Positions 11,649 to 23,827 of a DNA stretch of 64,000 bases are shown piece after piece; the first letter of the stretch is position 1, and each line of letters starts with the position of its first letter. Source of the DNA: Fennellomyces sp. T-0311 (Eukaryota > Mucoromycota > Mucoromycetes > Mucorales > Lichtheimiaceae). The stretch is taken from positions 372,001-436,000 of the forward strand of contig JALLLT010000019.1 in NCBI GenBank assembly GCA_025266875.1. Direction: 5' to 3'. The position numbers and the translations under genes were made by a program. The notes below the pieces were generated by a model. That model was not told where the DNA came from. It saw only the letters and a program-made list of their open reading frames with translations, and did no database searches.

Positions 11649-12609
11649 ATGGAAAATCGAAACAATTACCCCAGACGATCTATCGCACGAATATACAACA
11701 AAGATGAACTACTCGCAGAATTTTTCGGATTCCTTCCAGTTCAATTTGCAGACGAAGTCTATAACGCCTACAATTACGTTTTCTACACTGCCCTGGAATC
11801 ACTTGAACAATTCCTGCAAAGTCTTGATGGACTCAATGATCGCGACATTAAAGACGTAAAAAAGCACACACACAAAGGATAGGATGGAGGATAATGCTAA
11901 CATGATCGGCGACAGTCAATGCAGCAGTTCGAGAAGAAAGTCGAGGAGGTCGTTGACGCAAACTTCAATATATTTGAACGATACCTGTATGATAATATTC
12001 TGATGGTCCCAAAAAGCATTGATCCACCGATGGAGCACTATGATGTACGCAAGAAAGGCTGAATAGACGTGTGGATATATCATTGACGCGGTTATCTAGG
12101 GCCTTGATTTGAGCGTGACCGAAGAACAAGAGGAGCTCTTGGATCAGGAGCTTGAGCAGTATCGAAAAAGTGTATTGGCAGTATGTGTTGGGGAAGGATA
12201 ATGTCAGTCACTTTTCTAATGGGCTTCAGTACAGCAAAAGGCATTCCACCATACTCTGAAAAGCAAGGTCGCGCAGCTGGATCATGAAAGCCAATCATTA
12301 GAAAAGTACGCGAACGTGATGAACGATATTGTGCGGATTCAGAAAGAAAACAATGGTTGGTAGTATTTCGAACGAGAGTGGTACTGTCAGGCTGATGCAG
12401 TCGCTATAGCACCTCGTCCGTATGATATGGTTCGATTCACCACCGATCAATGTGAACAATTGCGTGACTCCATGCTCCAGGTGCTACAGCAAACCAGCAA
12501 CATCGATACCATGCAAAGGCTGACAACGGCTGATGAGCGGCTAAAACGGATGCTAAGCGACATCCAAAACAGAGTCACCGCATTGAACCAACGATCCCAA
12601 TTAGAGTAA
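11649..12609 (+). CDS. MIS12: Kinetochore protein Mis12/Mtw1
   Basis: Five exons join in phase: 11649-11855, 11916-12044, 12100-12180, 12235-12355 and 12401-12609, coding 248 aa. The N-terminal block ELLAEFFGFLPVQFADEVYN corresponds to the Mis12 signature (human AQFFGFTP...). It is followed by YNYVFYTALESLEQFLQSLDG, then FNIFERYLYDNILMVP, matching the conserved helix that ends in Pro. The rest is coiled-coil rich, as in the family. Length is close to S. pombe Mis12 and a little over human. Mis12 is a subunit of the Mis12/MIND complex, which links the inner kinetochore to Ndc80 and Knl1 at the centromere. The gene ends 76 nt from the convergent Sip5-like gene. The start ATG is the first in frame and immediately precedes the conserved region. 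Confidence 0.85.
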
Positions 12610-12685
12610 CCAAGTGTATATAAATGATAAATGGTGGTATCACGCACCATGGATACATATTATATTAATCGATTAGTAAGGATAA

Positions 12686-13721
12686 CTATATACAAATTGG
12701 TGGGCGAGTGTTATGATGCAGGGAAGAAGATCCACCACGGATGGCATCCAGGACGGCGCTATCGTCTGCGGTCCAGTCGGGAATTCCTGCTCGTTCATAA
12801 TAGGCCGAATCCCATGCGCGTACAGTTCCTCGTTGATTGTCCCCATTCGGCCGCACCAGGCGCCTTCTTGTCGATCCACTCCCGGACAAACTTCTCGTGT
12901 CGGCGCCACTGCATGATACCAGCATATGCCAATTGGGTCGAACTTGGTCTAATTAAACTGGATCAATTCCGGCTCTTATCTTGATCTTAGATAGCTTACC
13001 AACAAGCACGACGTCCGGATCATCCCAAGTGAGACTTTTCAGCCGTCCTGATTTCTTCAGCAGACTGTCTTTCCGTCGCTTCCGCAATTCTTTGTAATGA
13101 TTGCTCGTTGCTGGTGGGATATAGACAACGCCAAATTCACTTCGTACACAGAACGGGCACGATACGGGCTGAAGCGGCGTTTTGGATGATCGTTTCAATT
13201 GCAGGAAACATTCAGTGCATATTGGCTGACTGCAGCATCGCGAATAGTTGATGTGGGTGGGATAGTACTATTATCAAGGGTTAGTTCATCAAAAAAAAGT
13301 TATATAGTTGGCTTCTTACAAGTAGGCAAATCGGACACTCGATGATTTTTTCGGATCGAAGAACAGCTGGGGCAGATTGTCGTTGGGGAAGTTCCCAGGG
13401 CAACCGAGGCTTTTTATATATAGTAGAATCGTCGACTGTGCGCTGGGTATCTTCAGTATCCCTCGAAGGAGGATCACTAAGGCCTAGCATAATATTTTGA
13501 TCAGAGAAACTGATCAAATCACGAAATGGTCCTTTATTTTTCTTACCTTTATACATTGGCGCTAATCGACCTGTACGAATCAGTTTTCGAGCAATTTTAT
13601 GATCGTAATCGTCATTGAACTCGTTATTATTATCGTTTCTATTTAATTCTCGAGAAATCTTGGAACCCATATAGTGTTTTTTTTGGCTATTGTTTGGATA
13701 AGGTTTGGAGTTTCCCCGCAC
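12686..13721 (-). CDS. Sip5-like RING-type protein
   Basis: Three exons (13721-13320, 13267-13000, 12948-12686) give 310 aa. The block IARKLIRTGRLAPMYKG near residue 60 matches the N-terminal motif of fungal Sip5. The Cys-rich core ECPICLLYYPTHINYSRCC, then QPICTECFLQLKR, then CPFCVRSEFGVVYIPP is the modified RING finger of that family. After the second intron the exon opens with DQVRPNW, the Sip5 motif that follows the RING. S. cerevisiae Sip5 binds the Snf1 kinase complex; the function here is inferred from the family. The last 80 residues are doubtful: beyond NWHM the three frames each carry protein-like pieces (for example WRRHEKFVREWIDKKAPG in another frame), so a small frameshift or an unseen intron is possible. 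Confidence 0.7.
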
Positions 13722-14663
13722 TGTAGATCGCTATTTATAGGCGCCAGCTTTCGAAAAACTCCACTGCTTGGTGATTGGCGACGGAATTATCTGGTGTGAT
13801 CCGCGTTCGTTTTCTAAAGAGTTTTCTTGAAGTGATATAAGATGTTACTGGTCCTAACGTCATAATTAGCGCGCCACAAGTTTTAGTAACCCCATTATGC
13901 ACTTTTATCATTTGTCTCTTGTATACTCGGAAAGAGGACGTATATCCCCTGAGAATGTTGTGACCTTTCTTGTTTTAGCTTGCTGTTGCAGTCAGTCGAT
14001 CAGCGACTCGACAATAACTTTGTTCCGTGAATAAAGTTCGAACGTGGCTTATGCGATCCGGAATAAATCTTCCACAGGCATGTCTAGATCTGCTTAATGC
14101 GTATTAGCAGCATAAAGCTTTGTATACTCAAGGTGAATTTCATTGCCAGATATCATCTACGCCCAACATCTTCGCTTTATGCCTTTGTAAAAGTATACCG
14201 CTTCTCCGCGCAAACTATACAAAGCAGATCGAGTATGTATACTTTTATGTGACCTTCAGACTGTTTGCACATGTGATATCTATATCCTCCAAGTATCTCT
14301 CTCTTAACCAACATTACATCTTCCTGAGGTTCATCGATGGAAGTACGTGACGTGTGCATAATAGTGTTCACAATATATAGAGTTTTTCTTTAGCGATGCT
14401 GGCGTAGATTAAGTTAGTTTAAAACTTTGGCGTTTAGGATGTGTATTCGCAGGTACTTCTGGACAAAAGCCACACAGCGCAGGCTGTTGGCTTAGCCGAA
14501 TGTGGGTTACACGATGCGCTAAACAGGGGCTTAGGATTTTACTTTGTTCTGCTGCCTCTGGATTTATGCATCTTTCTTTTCATTATCTAGCAGAACTGTC
14601 AGCGGGTATGTCATTCAGAATAGTGCTGCTTTAACTATTCGATAACTAATAAATTCGTTTAGA
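13722..14663. other. Divergent intergenic region
   Basis: Lies between the Sip5-like gene (minus) and the first HET-domain gene (plus). No supported frame or repeat; promoters of both genes must lie here. Confidence 0.4.
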
Positions 14664-16334
14664 ATGTATATCAAGTATCATAGAAATCAAACAAGAATAT
14701 GGGACATAGAGGGTTGGGTAGAAGATATCGCCGATACCGGAAAACTCCTACTTGAAGATTTGGAGGGTATGTCTGGTTGAACGCTAAATGTAAAACGATC
14801 TAAATTGATTGCAGTGCCCGATTTTAAACCTACTTGGCTTGTTCGCGTATCGGACATGAACATTGTGCCAGGGACATCCGTAGACGGGCATTATTGGTCG
14901 TTATCATATTCTTGGAATCAGTCTGGGGAGATCTTCTGCAGGGAAGATGGAAGATACGAACGGATCGATACCGGTCAACATTTATTAACCAGATCCAAGC
15001 GTGCCCCAGACCGCTTCATAAAAAACTTTTGGAATCGCAAAGGAGAAATCGTAAACGATCTTGACCCGGAAATTACAAGCACCCAATCCGTCACCTTTGA
15101 ATACCTCATACAACAAATCTGCATGGATTTCGGGATTGATTATATCTGGTTCGATCAGATATGCATCAATCAAAACAACATTGCAGAAAAAATGCAAGAC
15201 ATCAAGCAGATGCATCGTATTTATAATAAGGCTCGATGTACACTGGTTCTAGTTCCTGAACTACAAGCAGCTGATGGAATCGCAAACATCGAAATGCTAC
15301 ATCATTGTCAATGGAGTCAGCGCTCATGGACACTCGAGGAAGCCTATGTATCCAAGGGTATCCTCTTTGTAGGCCAAAACACCCATCTCTGGTTAGACAG
15401 CCTAACAACATTTAACAATGAAGATTACGGCAGATTTCTGAAGAATATCCAAGATGCAAGGGCAAAACGGTGGAATGTCTGTAGTGCGTTGTGGTATTCA
15501 AAGGAGCGCGTATCGATCAAAGCACATGACCAAGTGTTTGCGCTTGCAAACATCTTCCCATCCGTCAAGAAAAACATTAACTTCGATTACAGCCAGCCGA
15601 TACACGAGCTAATGATACAATTTTATGGTCATTTGGCGCAGGATGATATCACTATACTTTTATTTGGTGCTCCCATCGATTCCGACAGAGAAGATAGGCT
15701 TACAGCAATTCGACAAGAAGCAAGCTTATTGCCATCATGGATAGGCGCAAATGGCATTCATATGACACAAGATCTGCTTTTGAGCAAGCCAAGCAACGAA
15801 GCTTTTCGTCACACTATCGAAGGACGAGATATGCGATTAACATCTGATGCCGTAGGCGTTCGGATTGAGGCAGCTACATCGATCACACGATGTACGACCA
15901 CCGACAACTCAAGCTTGTTTACACATGATGATTTACCTCGCAGTATCTTTCGCGGCAAAAGTTGCAAGATTGGATGCGAATCCATAGACCTGACTTTTGC
16001 TTCCACAACGGCCGAATCACAGAATATCTACAATCAAGAATTAAAGCAGTACGGTTTGAAGGCAACGCATTTCTTACCTTTGAAACGAAAAAACCGATCC
16101 TGCCACAACACTTTGTCCGAACCGACACATCTTGGAGGATTCCTGTCATTGATCGAAGAATGCTCTGGATGTATCATCCTTTATGGGCTGGACTTTCTGT
16201 TTGGCCCGTATTATTGCTGCCCTGTCATTAAGGAGGATTCGAATGGTCACAGGTCGATTGGAGTCTGCTTTCTATGTCAAAGTCTGGACTTGCAAGCCAT
16301 AGTTCAACCCGAGCAAGCTTTTTTTATTCGATAG
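14664..16334 (+). CDS. HET-domain protein, paralog 1
   Basis: Two exons (14664-14766 and 14815-16334) code 540 aa. After a short N-terminus containing IWDIEGWVED comes VPDFKPTWLVRVSDM, then HYWSLSYSWNQSGE at about residue 60 and YIWFDQICINQNNIAEKM at about 147. The last two correspond to the two conserved blocks of the HET domain (PF06985 type). A conserved HRIYNKARCTLVLVPEL follows. The C-terminal 300 residues are shared with the paralogs: FALANIFPSVK, ITILLFGAPID, LLPSWIGANGIHMTQ, LKATHFLPL, GGFLSLIEECSGCIIL and SIGVCF. No membrane segment or signal peptide is visible. HET domains act in non-self recognition and programmed death in ascomycetes; the role here is unknown. The intron sits inside the Val codon before PDFKP, exactly as in paralogs 2 and 3. 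Confidence 0.85.
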
Positions 16335-16853
16335 ACTATGCATCGTGTGTTAACATTCATATTGCTCCAATGAAAATTTTCCCCATCCGTTAAGTGCGAA
16401 AAATTATCCCCTTTGGTATATATCTCGTAATAAAATAATCACTGCTGTATGTACGTATATAACTGATTATATTTTTATCCTGGAGACGCAATATCATACA
16501 TATACTCTCAGGGAAGTCGACCCTTTTTTTCTAAAAACAAATGTGTTGTGATTGAGTTTAAGAACACCCACGAAAACTTAAATCTTGGGCTTAGACAACT
16601 ATATGTGCGAAACAAGCGGCGCGCGCATCCGATACTTACACAAATATCCGGCCTGCAGCCCGTTGATATCTTACAAGTTGTACATATGACAGTGCCCGAT
16701 ATCCAGTGACACATACATGAAATAGACATACCTGCGCCTTTGAAATAAAGAGCAACTCCACCTTTTTTTCCTTACGAAATCACATCAACTTTAGCAAAAG
16801 CCATTAATCCTTGGTCACCACAGAATAATTGTTTTGTTACCAGCCCCTCTCCT
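16335..16853. other. Spacer between tandem HET genes
   Basis: About 520 nt separate paralog 1 from paralog 2, which lie head to tail. No other gene is seen. The arrangement is consistent with an old tandem duplication. Confidence 0.5.
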
Positions 16854-18478
16854 ATGTATATCACGTACGACAGCAATCAGAGAGAAATATGGGATATAGA
16901 TGGATGGGTAGAGGAAGAGACAACTATTGAGAATCCTCTCAGAGATTCAGAAGGTAATTTTTGAAGGGAAGTGTCAAGAAGAAAGTAGCTGACAGGATTA
17001 TAGTTCCCGAATTTAAGCCTACTCGGCTTATCCAGGTATCGGACATGCAAGTCGTGGGTGGGGCAACCATAAAAGAGCATTATTGGGCGTTGTCGTATTC
17101 GTGGGGTCAGTCCGGCGAAATAATTAACCTGGACAGTAAGAAATCTAAACGATTGGATGAAGGACAGCATACTCTAGTTTCAAAGCCTTGCGCCGATCGA
17201 GAGACAGAAAAAACTCAAGTCAAGTTCGAAAGGCTTATCCAGCAAATGTGCATGGATTTCAATATCGGGTATATTTGGTACGACCAGAAATGCATCGATC
17301 AAGACGACGACGACGAAAAGCTGCGGGAAATCAAGAACATGCACAAAATCTACGAAAACGCACGTTGTACATTGGTCCTCATCCCCGAACTCAAAGTAGC
17401 CACTAGCACTGCCAACATCAACGCCATACCAGAGAGCAACTGGAGCAAGCGTATGTGGACGCTCGAGGAGGCGTATGTATCCAAGAGCATGCTTTTTGTT
17501 GGCCAGAATGCGCATCTTTGGTCAGATGGCGGCGTCCAAGTCCAAGGACCGACGAAATACGCGAAATTTCTTTCAAACATCCGGTAAAACAAATGGAAGG
17601 CTTGCACGGCACTGTGGTACGCAAGAACCCGCAGCAGCAGCAAAGAACACGACCGAATATTTGCTCTTGTCAATGTATTCCCAGAACTCAAGGACGGGAT
17701 CAAGTTTGACTATCACCAGAATGTACTCGGATTGATGGTCGACTTTTACAGTCTCTTGGCGATGTATGATATGACCATACTGTTATTTGGCGCTCCCATC
17801 CACCTTGATTTGGACAGCAAAATGATCAAGGATAAACAAACAGAGGCACACTTGTTACCATCATGGACCGGTGCAAGTGGGGTTCATATGACACAGGATA
17901 TGCTTAACAGTGAGCCGTCCGATGAACTATTTCGATGTACAGTTTCTGATCGATGCAAGTGCCTAACATCCGATTTCGTTCTCGTTCGCATACAAAAAGC
18001 AAAATCGGTAAAAATACTTCCTTCATCCAACAATCATCCGCGTCTTTTTACTACAGATGGGTTGCCCCGACACATGCTTTCCATAAGAAGCAGCATCTCC
18101 AAGCATGAATCGATGGACATGACCTTTGTCGCCACGACACACGAATTCCAGGATGCATACAACCAGAATATAACGGAATATGGACTAAAAGCGACGCACT
18201 TTTTACCTTTGCGGAAACGAGGTGAAACTGCGGTCAACACATTGTCCAAGCCAACACATGTTGGCGGGTTCCTGTCGTTGACGGAAGAATGCTCTGGGTG
18301 CATTATACTTTCCGGGCTAGCCTTTATGATTGGGGACTACCGTTGCTATCCTGTCATCAAAAAGGTCATGGCATTTCACACATTGGGGAGTCGCTACAAA
18401 TCCATCGGCGTATGCTTTATTTACCATAATCTTGACTTTATGTCGGTTGAGACCAAAAAAAAGTTTTGTATTATTTAG
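16854..18478 (+). pseudogene. HET-domain protein, paralog 2, interrupted by an in-frame stop
   Basis: Exon 1 (16854-16953, containing IWDIDGWVEEE) splices at 17003/17004 to VPEFKPTRLIQVSDM. HYWALSYSWGQSGE and YIWYDQKCIDQDDDDEKL follow. At 17585-17587 a TAA stops translation after FLSNIR. The same frame then continues without any other stop to 18478, with all downstream family blocks intact: KWKACTALWY, IFALVNVFPEL, DMTILLFGAP, HLLPSWTGASGVHMTQ, LKATHFLPL and GGFLSLTEECSGCII. No intron can remove the stop without also deleting conserved residues on both sides. If translated only to the stop, the product would be a HET domain of about 228 aa lacking the C-terminal region. Either a recently dead gene, a truncated functional form, readthrough, or a sequencing error. 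Confidence 0.8.
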
Positions 18479-19244
18479 TAAAGTGAATATCAAACCATCC
18501 GTTTCCCTATATACACTATGTCATCTCTTTATATGCAAGTTATCCCATAGATGTAATGTTGAACTAGCTAACGTACGTATTTTGTAAACGCGGAATTGAG
18601 AAAGCATCAACTGCCATATGATATCCTGCACTTGTTTAGGCAATATCTCAGTATCGGCTCCCTTGTACAACCCAAAGAAATGCCTCAAACCAGAGACGTA
18701 GTAAATTGCATTGCTTGGATAATTGTAATACTTGAATATATCAATGATTATTTTTCGAATTATGGTTCTGTATGCCATATCGGTTACATGTCACTTTTCT
18801 TTATTCCGAAATCTTTACGTATGGCCTCTATTGAACGAGTCACATACGATCAGGCTGCATGTGTGTTCGACAACTTGTAAGAACCGGGTGAAAAGGACAT
18901 GGCCTGATGGCGTGGCCAGAAATGTACTGCCTAAAACACTAGTCATGAACTTTATCACATAGCACCATATACATATCGGACAACTGTGTGTTGGACTACG
19001 CTTTGATTCTTCTACAGGAGCTGACATTTGTCACGCCCATCATGTGTCACTGTCGATGCGATAGACTGTCGACATGCCGTGGAACATCCTAGCAAGAAAA
19101 ATGATGTTTTGGCCAAACGTCAATAGACGTCAATACATTAGTGCCCGATTCTGACAACAGCAAAATTAGGAAGAACGCGCAGTCTCCGATACAAAAAATA
19201 TTCTTTGGGTCTGCAAAGATCTTAATAATCGTCTCGCTTTTACA
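18479..19244. other. Spacer before GPN1
   Basis: No gene could be supported. Contains the promoter of GPN1, with no recognisable TATA box. Confidence 0.4.
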
Positions 19245-20581
19245 ATGTCCAGCAGCACAGCCCCCGAGAGCGAAAAGAAGCAGCCACCGGTTATTCTGTG
19301 CATTGGCATGGCTGGATCGGGCAAAACCACCTTTATGCAGGTAAATCCACGAGTGGCGCCATCTACCACCTACAAGATCTAACCAAAAAGAAAAAAAACG
19401 GCAGCGTATCATTGCTCACCTCCATGCTCAAAAAACGCCGCCCTACGTGTTAAATCTCGATCCAGCGGTGGGCACACTTCCGTTTACAGCCAACATTGAC
19501 ATTCGCGACACGGTCAACTACAAAGAAGTAATGAAACAATACCAGTTGGGACCGAATGGTGGCATTTTGACGAGTCTAAATCTGTTTACGACGAAATTCG
19601 ATCAAGTATTGAACTTGGTACAAAAGCGAGCGGATTCGGTCAGTCATATCTTGGTGGACACGCCGGGACAAATCGAGATCTTTACCTGGTCAGCGTCGGG
19701 TGCGATCATTACGGATACGTTGGCGGCGACGTATCCCACGGTGGTGGCATACATTATCGACACGCCGCGCACGACGGCGCCTGCAACATTCATGAGCAAC
19801 ATGTTGTACGCGTGCTCGATTCTGTACAAGACCAAATTGCCGTTTATTCTGGTGTTCAACAAGACGGATGTCGTGTCGCATGATTTTGCCAAGGAGTGGA
19901 TGACGGATTTCGAAAAGTTTCAAGAGGCCCTTTCGCAGGATACCAGCTATATGAGCAGTCTAATGAATTCAATGAGTCTGGTGCTGGACGAGTTTTACAA
20001 TCATCTCAAGGTTGTGGGGGTTTCGGCGGTCACTGGTAGCGGTATGGATGAGTTTTTCAAGGCGATCGATGAGGCCGCCGAAGAGTATGAGACGTAAGTT
20101 GATTTCATCGGATTGGGGTAAATATATATATAAAAGGGAGCTCATCATTGGACTAGTGAATATAAACCTGAAATCGAGCGATTGATCCGGGAAAAGGTAT
20201 ATGGAGAACTCAAGAATAGGGCATGAAGAAAGAAAATCTGACGCAAGGTTACATAGATGGAAAAAGAGGAGAAGAACCGACAGGAGCAGCTATCGAAATT
20301 GATGAACGACATGAAGGTGTCCAAAGGAACCGAGGTGCCCCTGGATGGAGCTCCTCGAGGTAAGCAATTATTCTGTTGCATGGAATCGAAGCATCTCATC
20401 GAAAGCTAATTATAGACGAAACTTGGGAGGAAGAGGAAGAGGAAGAGGAGGATGACGACTATGATAGCGAAGGTAAGAACATAAAGAATTTAGGAGCTTA
20501 TTTAATGACATGCTTATTCCAAATATAGATGAGAACCCTCTGCCATCTGCATCCAAATATCCGCCATCCATTTCAAAATAA
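19245..20581 (+). CDS. GPN1: GPN-loop GTPase 1 (Npa3/XAB1)
   Basis: Six exons (19245-19340, 19405-20093, 20157-20196, 20257-20359, 20416-20472, 20529-20581) code 345 aa. The P-loop GMAGSGKTT is at residues 21-29, LDPAV near 50-54, the family-defining Gly-Pro-Asn at 81-83 in [17 protein letters not shown] as G3 and FNKTD as G4. The tail has a charged helix ([15 protein letters not shown]) and an acidic run of glutamates and aspartates, both typical of GPN1. In yeast and human the protein pairs with other GPN GTPases and is needed for assembly and nuclear import of RNA polymerase II. The last exons are small and were placed by phase. The gene converges on the PX-AGC kinase 135 nt away. Confidence 0.95.
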
Positions 20582-20716
20582 AAGACATGCATGTAAATAT
20601 TACTATTATTATTAGCTCTTTTTTTTGCGTGAAAAAAAAAGAATTCTACTCGTACTAAAAAAAGTATTATAACGAAAAAAAGGAAGCAACTTTTATAAGG
20701 GGTGGGGTGGGTATCA

Positions 20717-23101
20717 TTAAGCCATGGAAACATAGGGTTGCCATTCAGGATTGCTGGTATTACTATTAGTTTGTTCATGATACTCCAGACACATCGAATC
20801 GCGCTGGTTCATAGGCGTAGTAGCTGTTGAGTTGGAAGCAAGTGAAATATCGGGACGAATCTGACCTGGTACGGGGCAATGTGGTCTGGTATAAGGACTA
20901 TGATCTACAGGTTTGGAAGAGGAAGAAGCAGGACACAAGCGATCATCGCTGGTATTATCGCTATCATGATCGGGATTGGAAGAAAGGGTCATTGACGAGC
21001 ACAACGAAGACGTGTCCGTCGCTGCAGGTTTCTTGGTGGCCACCGCATCCTTTGAAGAAGCAGCCAGCAAGTAATCCATGTGCTGGGCAGACAACGCTGC
21101 ACTATGCCGTTTGCGCGCATACCGCTGTTGCAAAAACGAAGGCATGGTGTCGGTATGTCGAATGACCTCACCAGGAGTAAACGAAAGGAGGGAGGAGGAA
21201 GATGAAAACCGGTCTTTACCCAGTTTCTTTTGCTGGGCGCGTGTGCGCTGCAATTTTTGTCGCAGCAAGCGCGGGGGTGGAGTTGGATGCTCGTGCGTTG
21301 TTGCAGGCGGATTCCGTCTGGGATCAAAGGAGAATCCTTCAAAGGGATCATCCTCCAGTACAGGCTCTTGGGATGACATTTGGCTGATCTTGGGTGTCAT
21401 GTTGACAAACGTCTCGTCGAAATTGGTTAGATCCGTTTCGCTGGATAAATCGGGAATGTACGGTGGAGTTAGTTTGAGATTGGCCACGTCGTCCCATTGG
21501 ATGCTGCCAAAGAACGGATGGTTCTGGATCGATTCGACGCCGTCCCATCCTAGTCGTTCGCACGGGTCGCGTTCAAGTAACTATAGTTTGGGTTTGTCAG
21601 CTATTGTGTGTATGTATCTGTGTGTGTATAATGGATTGGGAAAAAGAAAAAAGAGGCGTACACCGGCTAAAAAGTCACATGTGACGGCATCAAAGTGGGG
21701 TGGAAACTCGAGTGGATCGTCCAAAACACGACGGTACATGGCCATATGCGTTTCCGCCCAAAACGGCGTCTAGCGAGTATGTGTGTGATTGAGTAACGTG
21801 ATTGCATGCGTGAACGGAGGGGGGAAAAGAAGAGCACTTACGACACCTGCAAGCATTTCATAAAGCAACGTGCCCAGACTCCAATAATCAACCACATAAG
21901 TATAGGGTTCATCCATGAGGACTTCTGGAGCCAAATACTCTGCGGTTCCACAAAAAGTGCGGGTGATCGGCATATCACCGTCGGCCTGAACATCAAACAC
22001 TTTGGACAGCCCGAAATCGGTCAAGACAATGTGGCCATGACGGCCAATCAAGACGTTTTCGGGTTTCAAATCTCTGCGGGGGGGGGGCCATCATTGGTAT
22101 CCATGTGCAGACACGAGAAAAGAGTTGGTCAATTTACCTGTAGATGATACCATGCTTATGCAAGGTGGATAAACCATGAAGGATCTCTGCTGCATAAAAC
22201 AGGGTCCGCTCTTCGGAGAAGGTAGTAAATTTTGACATTTGTGTAGCAATGTCGCCGCCACTGTAATAATCCAAGACCAGAAACAAGTGATGTGGGGTTT
22301 GAAACGCATAATAAAGACGAACAAGAAATGGCTCATCGCGCAATCTTGCCAAAATGTCCCGTTCGGCTCTCGTATGCAGCACTTCCTTTTGTTGAATGAC
22401 ATGGTCTTTTTGAATGGCTTTGAGCGCATACAGCTGTTTGTCCATGCGACTTTTGACCAGCAAGACCTTGCCCATGCATCCTTTGCCGAGGACTTTGAGC
22501 AACTCATAGTCATCCACCGACACCGGATGGATGGTCTTTTTGATGGGCTTGATTGGTTTGGTGTCGGTGGATGGCTTTTCGTTGCATGGCAGGAGCTTGT
22601 CTTCCTCACGCTGAACACTCAAAAAGTCGCGCAACAGGGTCGAGATGGACACGATCGGATGATCAAAGCATCGCTGCAAGTACTTTTCAATCTTGTCCGC
22701 ATTCGACTTTTTGCTGAACGTCAGTAGGTTCTTGATGGATCGTCGACGTGTTAATCGATGGATGACGGGCGTGGAGAGTGCTGGGAACGGGATCTTGCTG
22801 GATCTGGGATAATGCATTCGGATCTGTTTAATTGAAAAGCCATTATTAAAGTGCTGTCAACCCGCATGCTTCTGTTTGTTTACCTTTTGGTGGAACTCTA
22901 CAAAGTCAAAGGGGTAGCGCACAAGTGACACGATGGACGACGGCGTTTGGATCACTACGTTGAATACCTGTGTGCGCTGCTTAATGCCATGGGTAGCGTG
23001 ATGTGCAAGTGTATGCGTACCGACAAAACATCTTGCTGGATGGAAAGAGTGGTCTCGAACACAGAGATTAGGCGTGGTTCATGGTCAGCGGTGCATGGCA
23101 T
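20717..23101 (-). CDS. PX-domain AGC serine/threonine kinase (SGK3-like architecture)
   Basis: Six exons (23101-23021, 22976-22884, 22823-22138, 22073-21842, 21769-21662, 21580-20717) code 687 aa. The N-terminus folds as a PX domain: [24 protein letters not shown], then [17 protein letters not shown]. The kinase domain follows, with glycine loop GKGCMGKV, catalytic Lys in [22 protein letters not shown] and activation loop [16 protein letters not shown]. The C-terminal AGC extension has a turn motif [11 protein letters not shown] and a hydrophobic motif FEGFSF. After that comes a 200-residue Ser-rich tail. PX domains bind phosphoinositides, so an endosomal or vacuolar membrane role is inferred. 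The activation-loop Thr and the hydrophobic-motif Ser are the expected PDK1 and TORC2-type sites. The ATG was chosen because it opens the PX domain; a purine-rich tract lies just upstream. Confidence 0.88.
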
Positions 23102-23107
23102 GGCAAG

Positions 23108-23212
23108 GGAATGGAGAAGAGAGAGCGAGAGAGAAAGAGAGAGAGAAAGAGAGAAAGAAAGAAAGGGAAGAGAGGGCAAGTGAAAAAGAAAAGCGTGAAA
23201 GGGAAAGGGAAC
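23108..23212. repeat. GA-rich purine tract
   Basis: About 100 nt of nearly pure purine on the plus strand, made of GAGA and GAAA runs, starting just upstream of the kinase ATG on the minus strand (a CT-rich leader in the mRNA sense). CT-rich leaders are common in fungal promoters. Confidence 0.8.
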
Positions 23213-23622
23213 GGATTTTATTATTATATTTACCACATGCAAAAAGTCAACCGATCTGCATACATCGTTTCCCCTCTCGTCGTTGGCTGTCGCTGAAGCC
23301 GTTCGTATATACAATGGCCACGCCGTGTCTCCTAATAAGCCATAAATTCATTCGGCGTGTCTTTATCCACTTGCGAGATACCAAAAAAAGGGAACGGAGC
23401 GGTGGTGGCAGAAGGGTCCTTTACCTGGGTTGGGGGAGGGATTGCTTATTGCAGGAAGGGGGACTTGTACGAGGGGGACGATCGTAAAAAAGGCACCCCT
23501 TGAAAGAGGGGACTGACATGTCAAGGCTGAAGACTTGCCTAAAACAGCCGGATTGTCGGTCGACATATATCATTTCAACAATAACTGCATTGCGTTTCAT
23601 AATCGGTTTGACCCCTATTCTG

Positions 23623-23642
23623 CACACACACACACACACACA
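23623..23642. repeat. CA dinucleotide microsatellite
   Basis: Ten perfect CA units between the Skp1 and kinase genes. Confidence 0.95.
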
Positions 23643-23827
23643 GGCCAATCAAACCATCAAGTTTTCTTTATGCTGGGCAGTTGTCAACAATGCCCGTCTC
23701 TTTCTTTTTGGTTTCTCAAGCTTTATTTCTGCAAAGAAAACGATGAGAGAGGGATGGAGAAAAGAGGAGTTGGGGGGAAACGCGAAAGCTGTGGGCCATT
23801 TTTTTGAATGGTAAAGGTGCAAGTCGT

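Noticed and set aside
16961..17587. Reading the HET paralog 2 break as a frameshift or intron
   Set aside because: Frames before and after TAA are the same phase, and no donor/acceptor pair removes the stop without deleting residues conserved in the paralogs.
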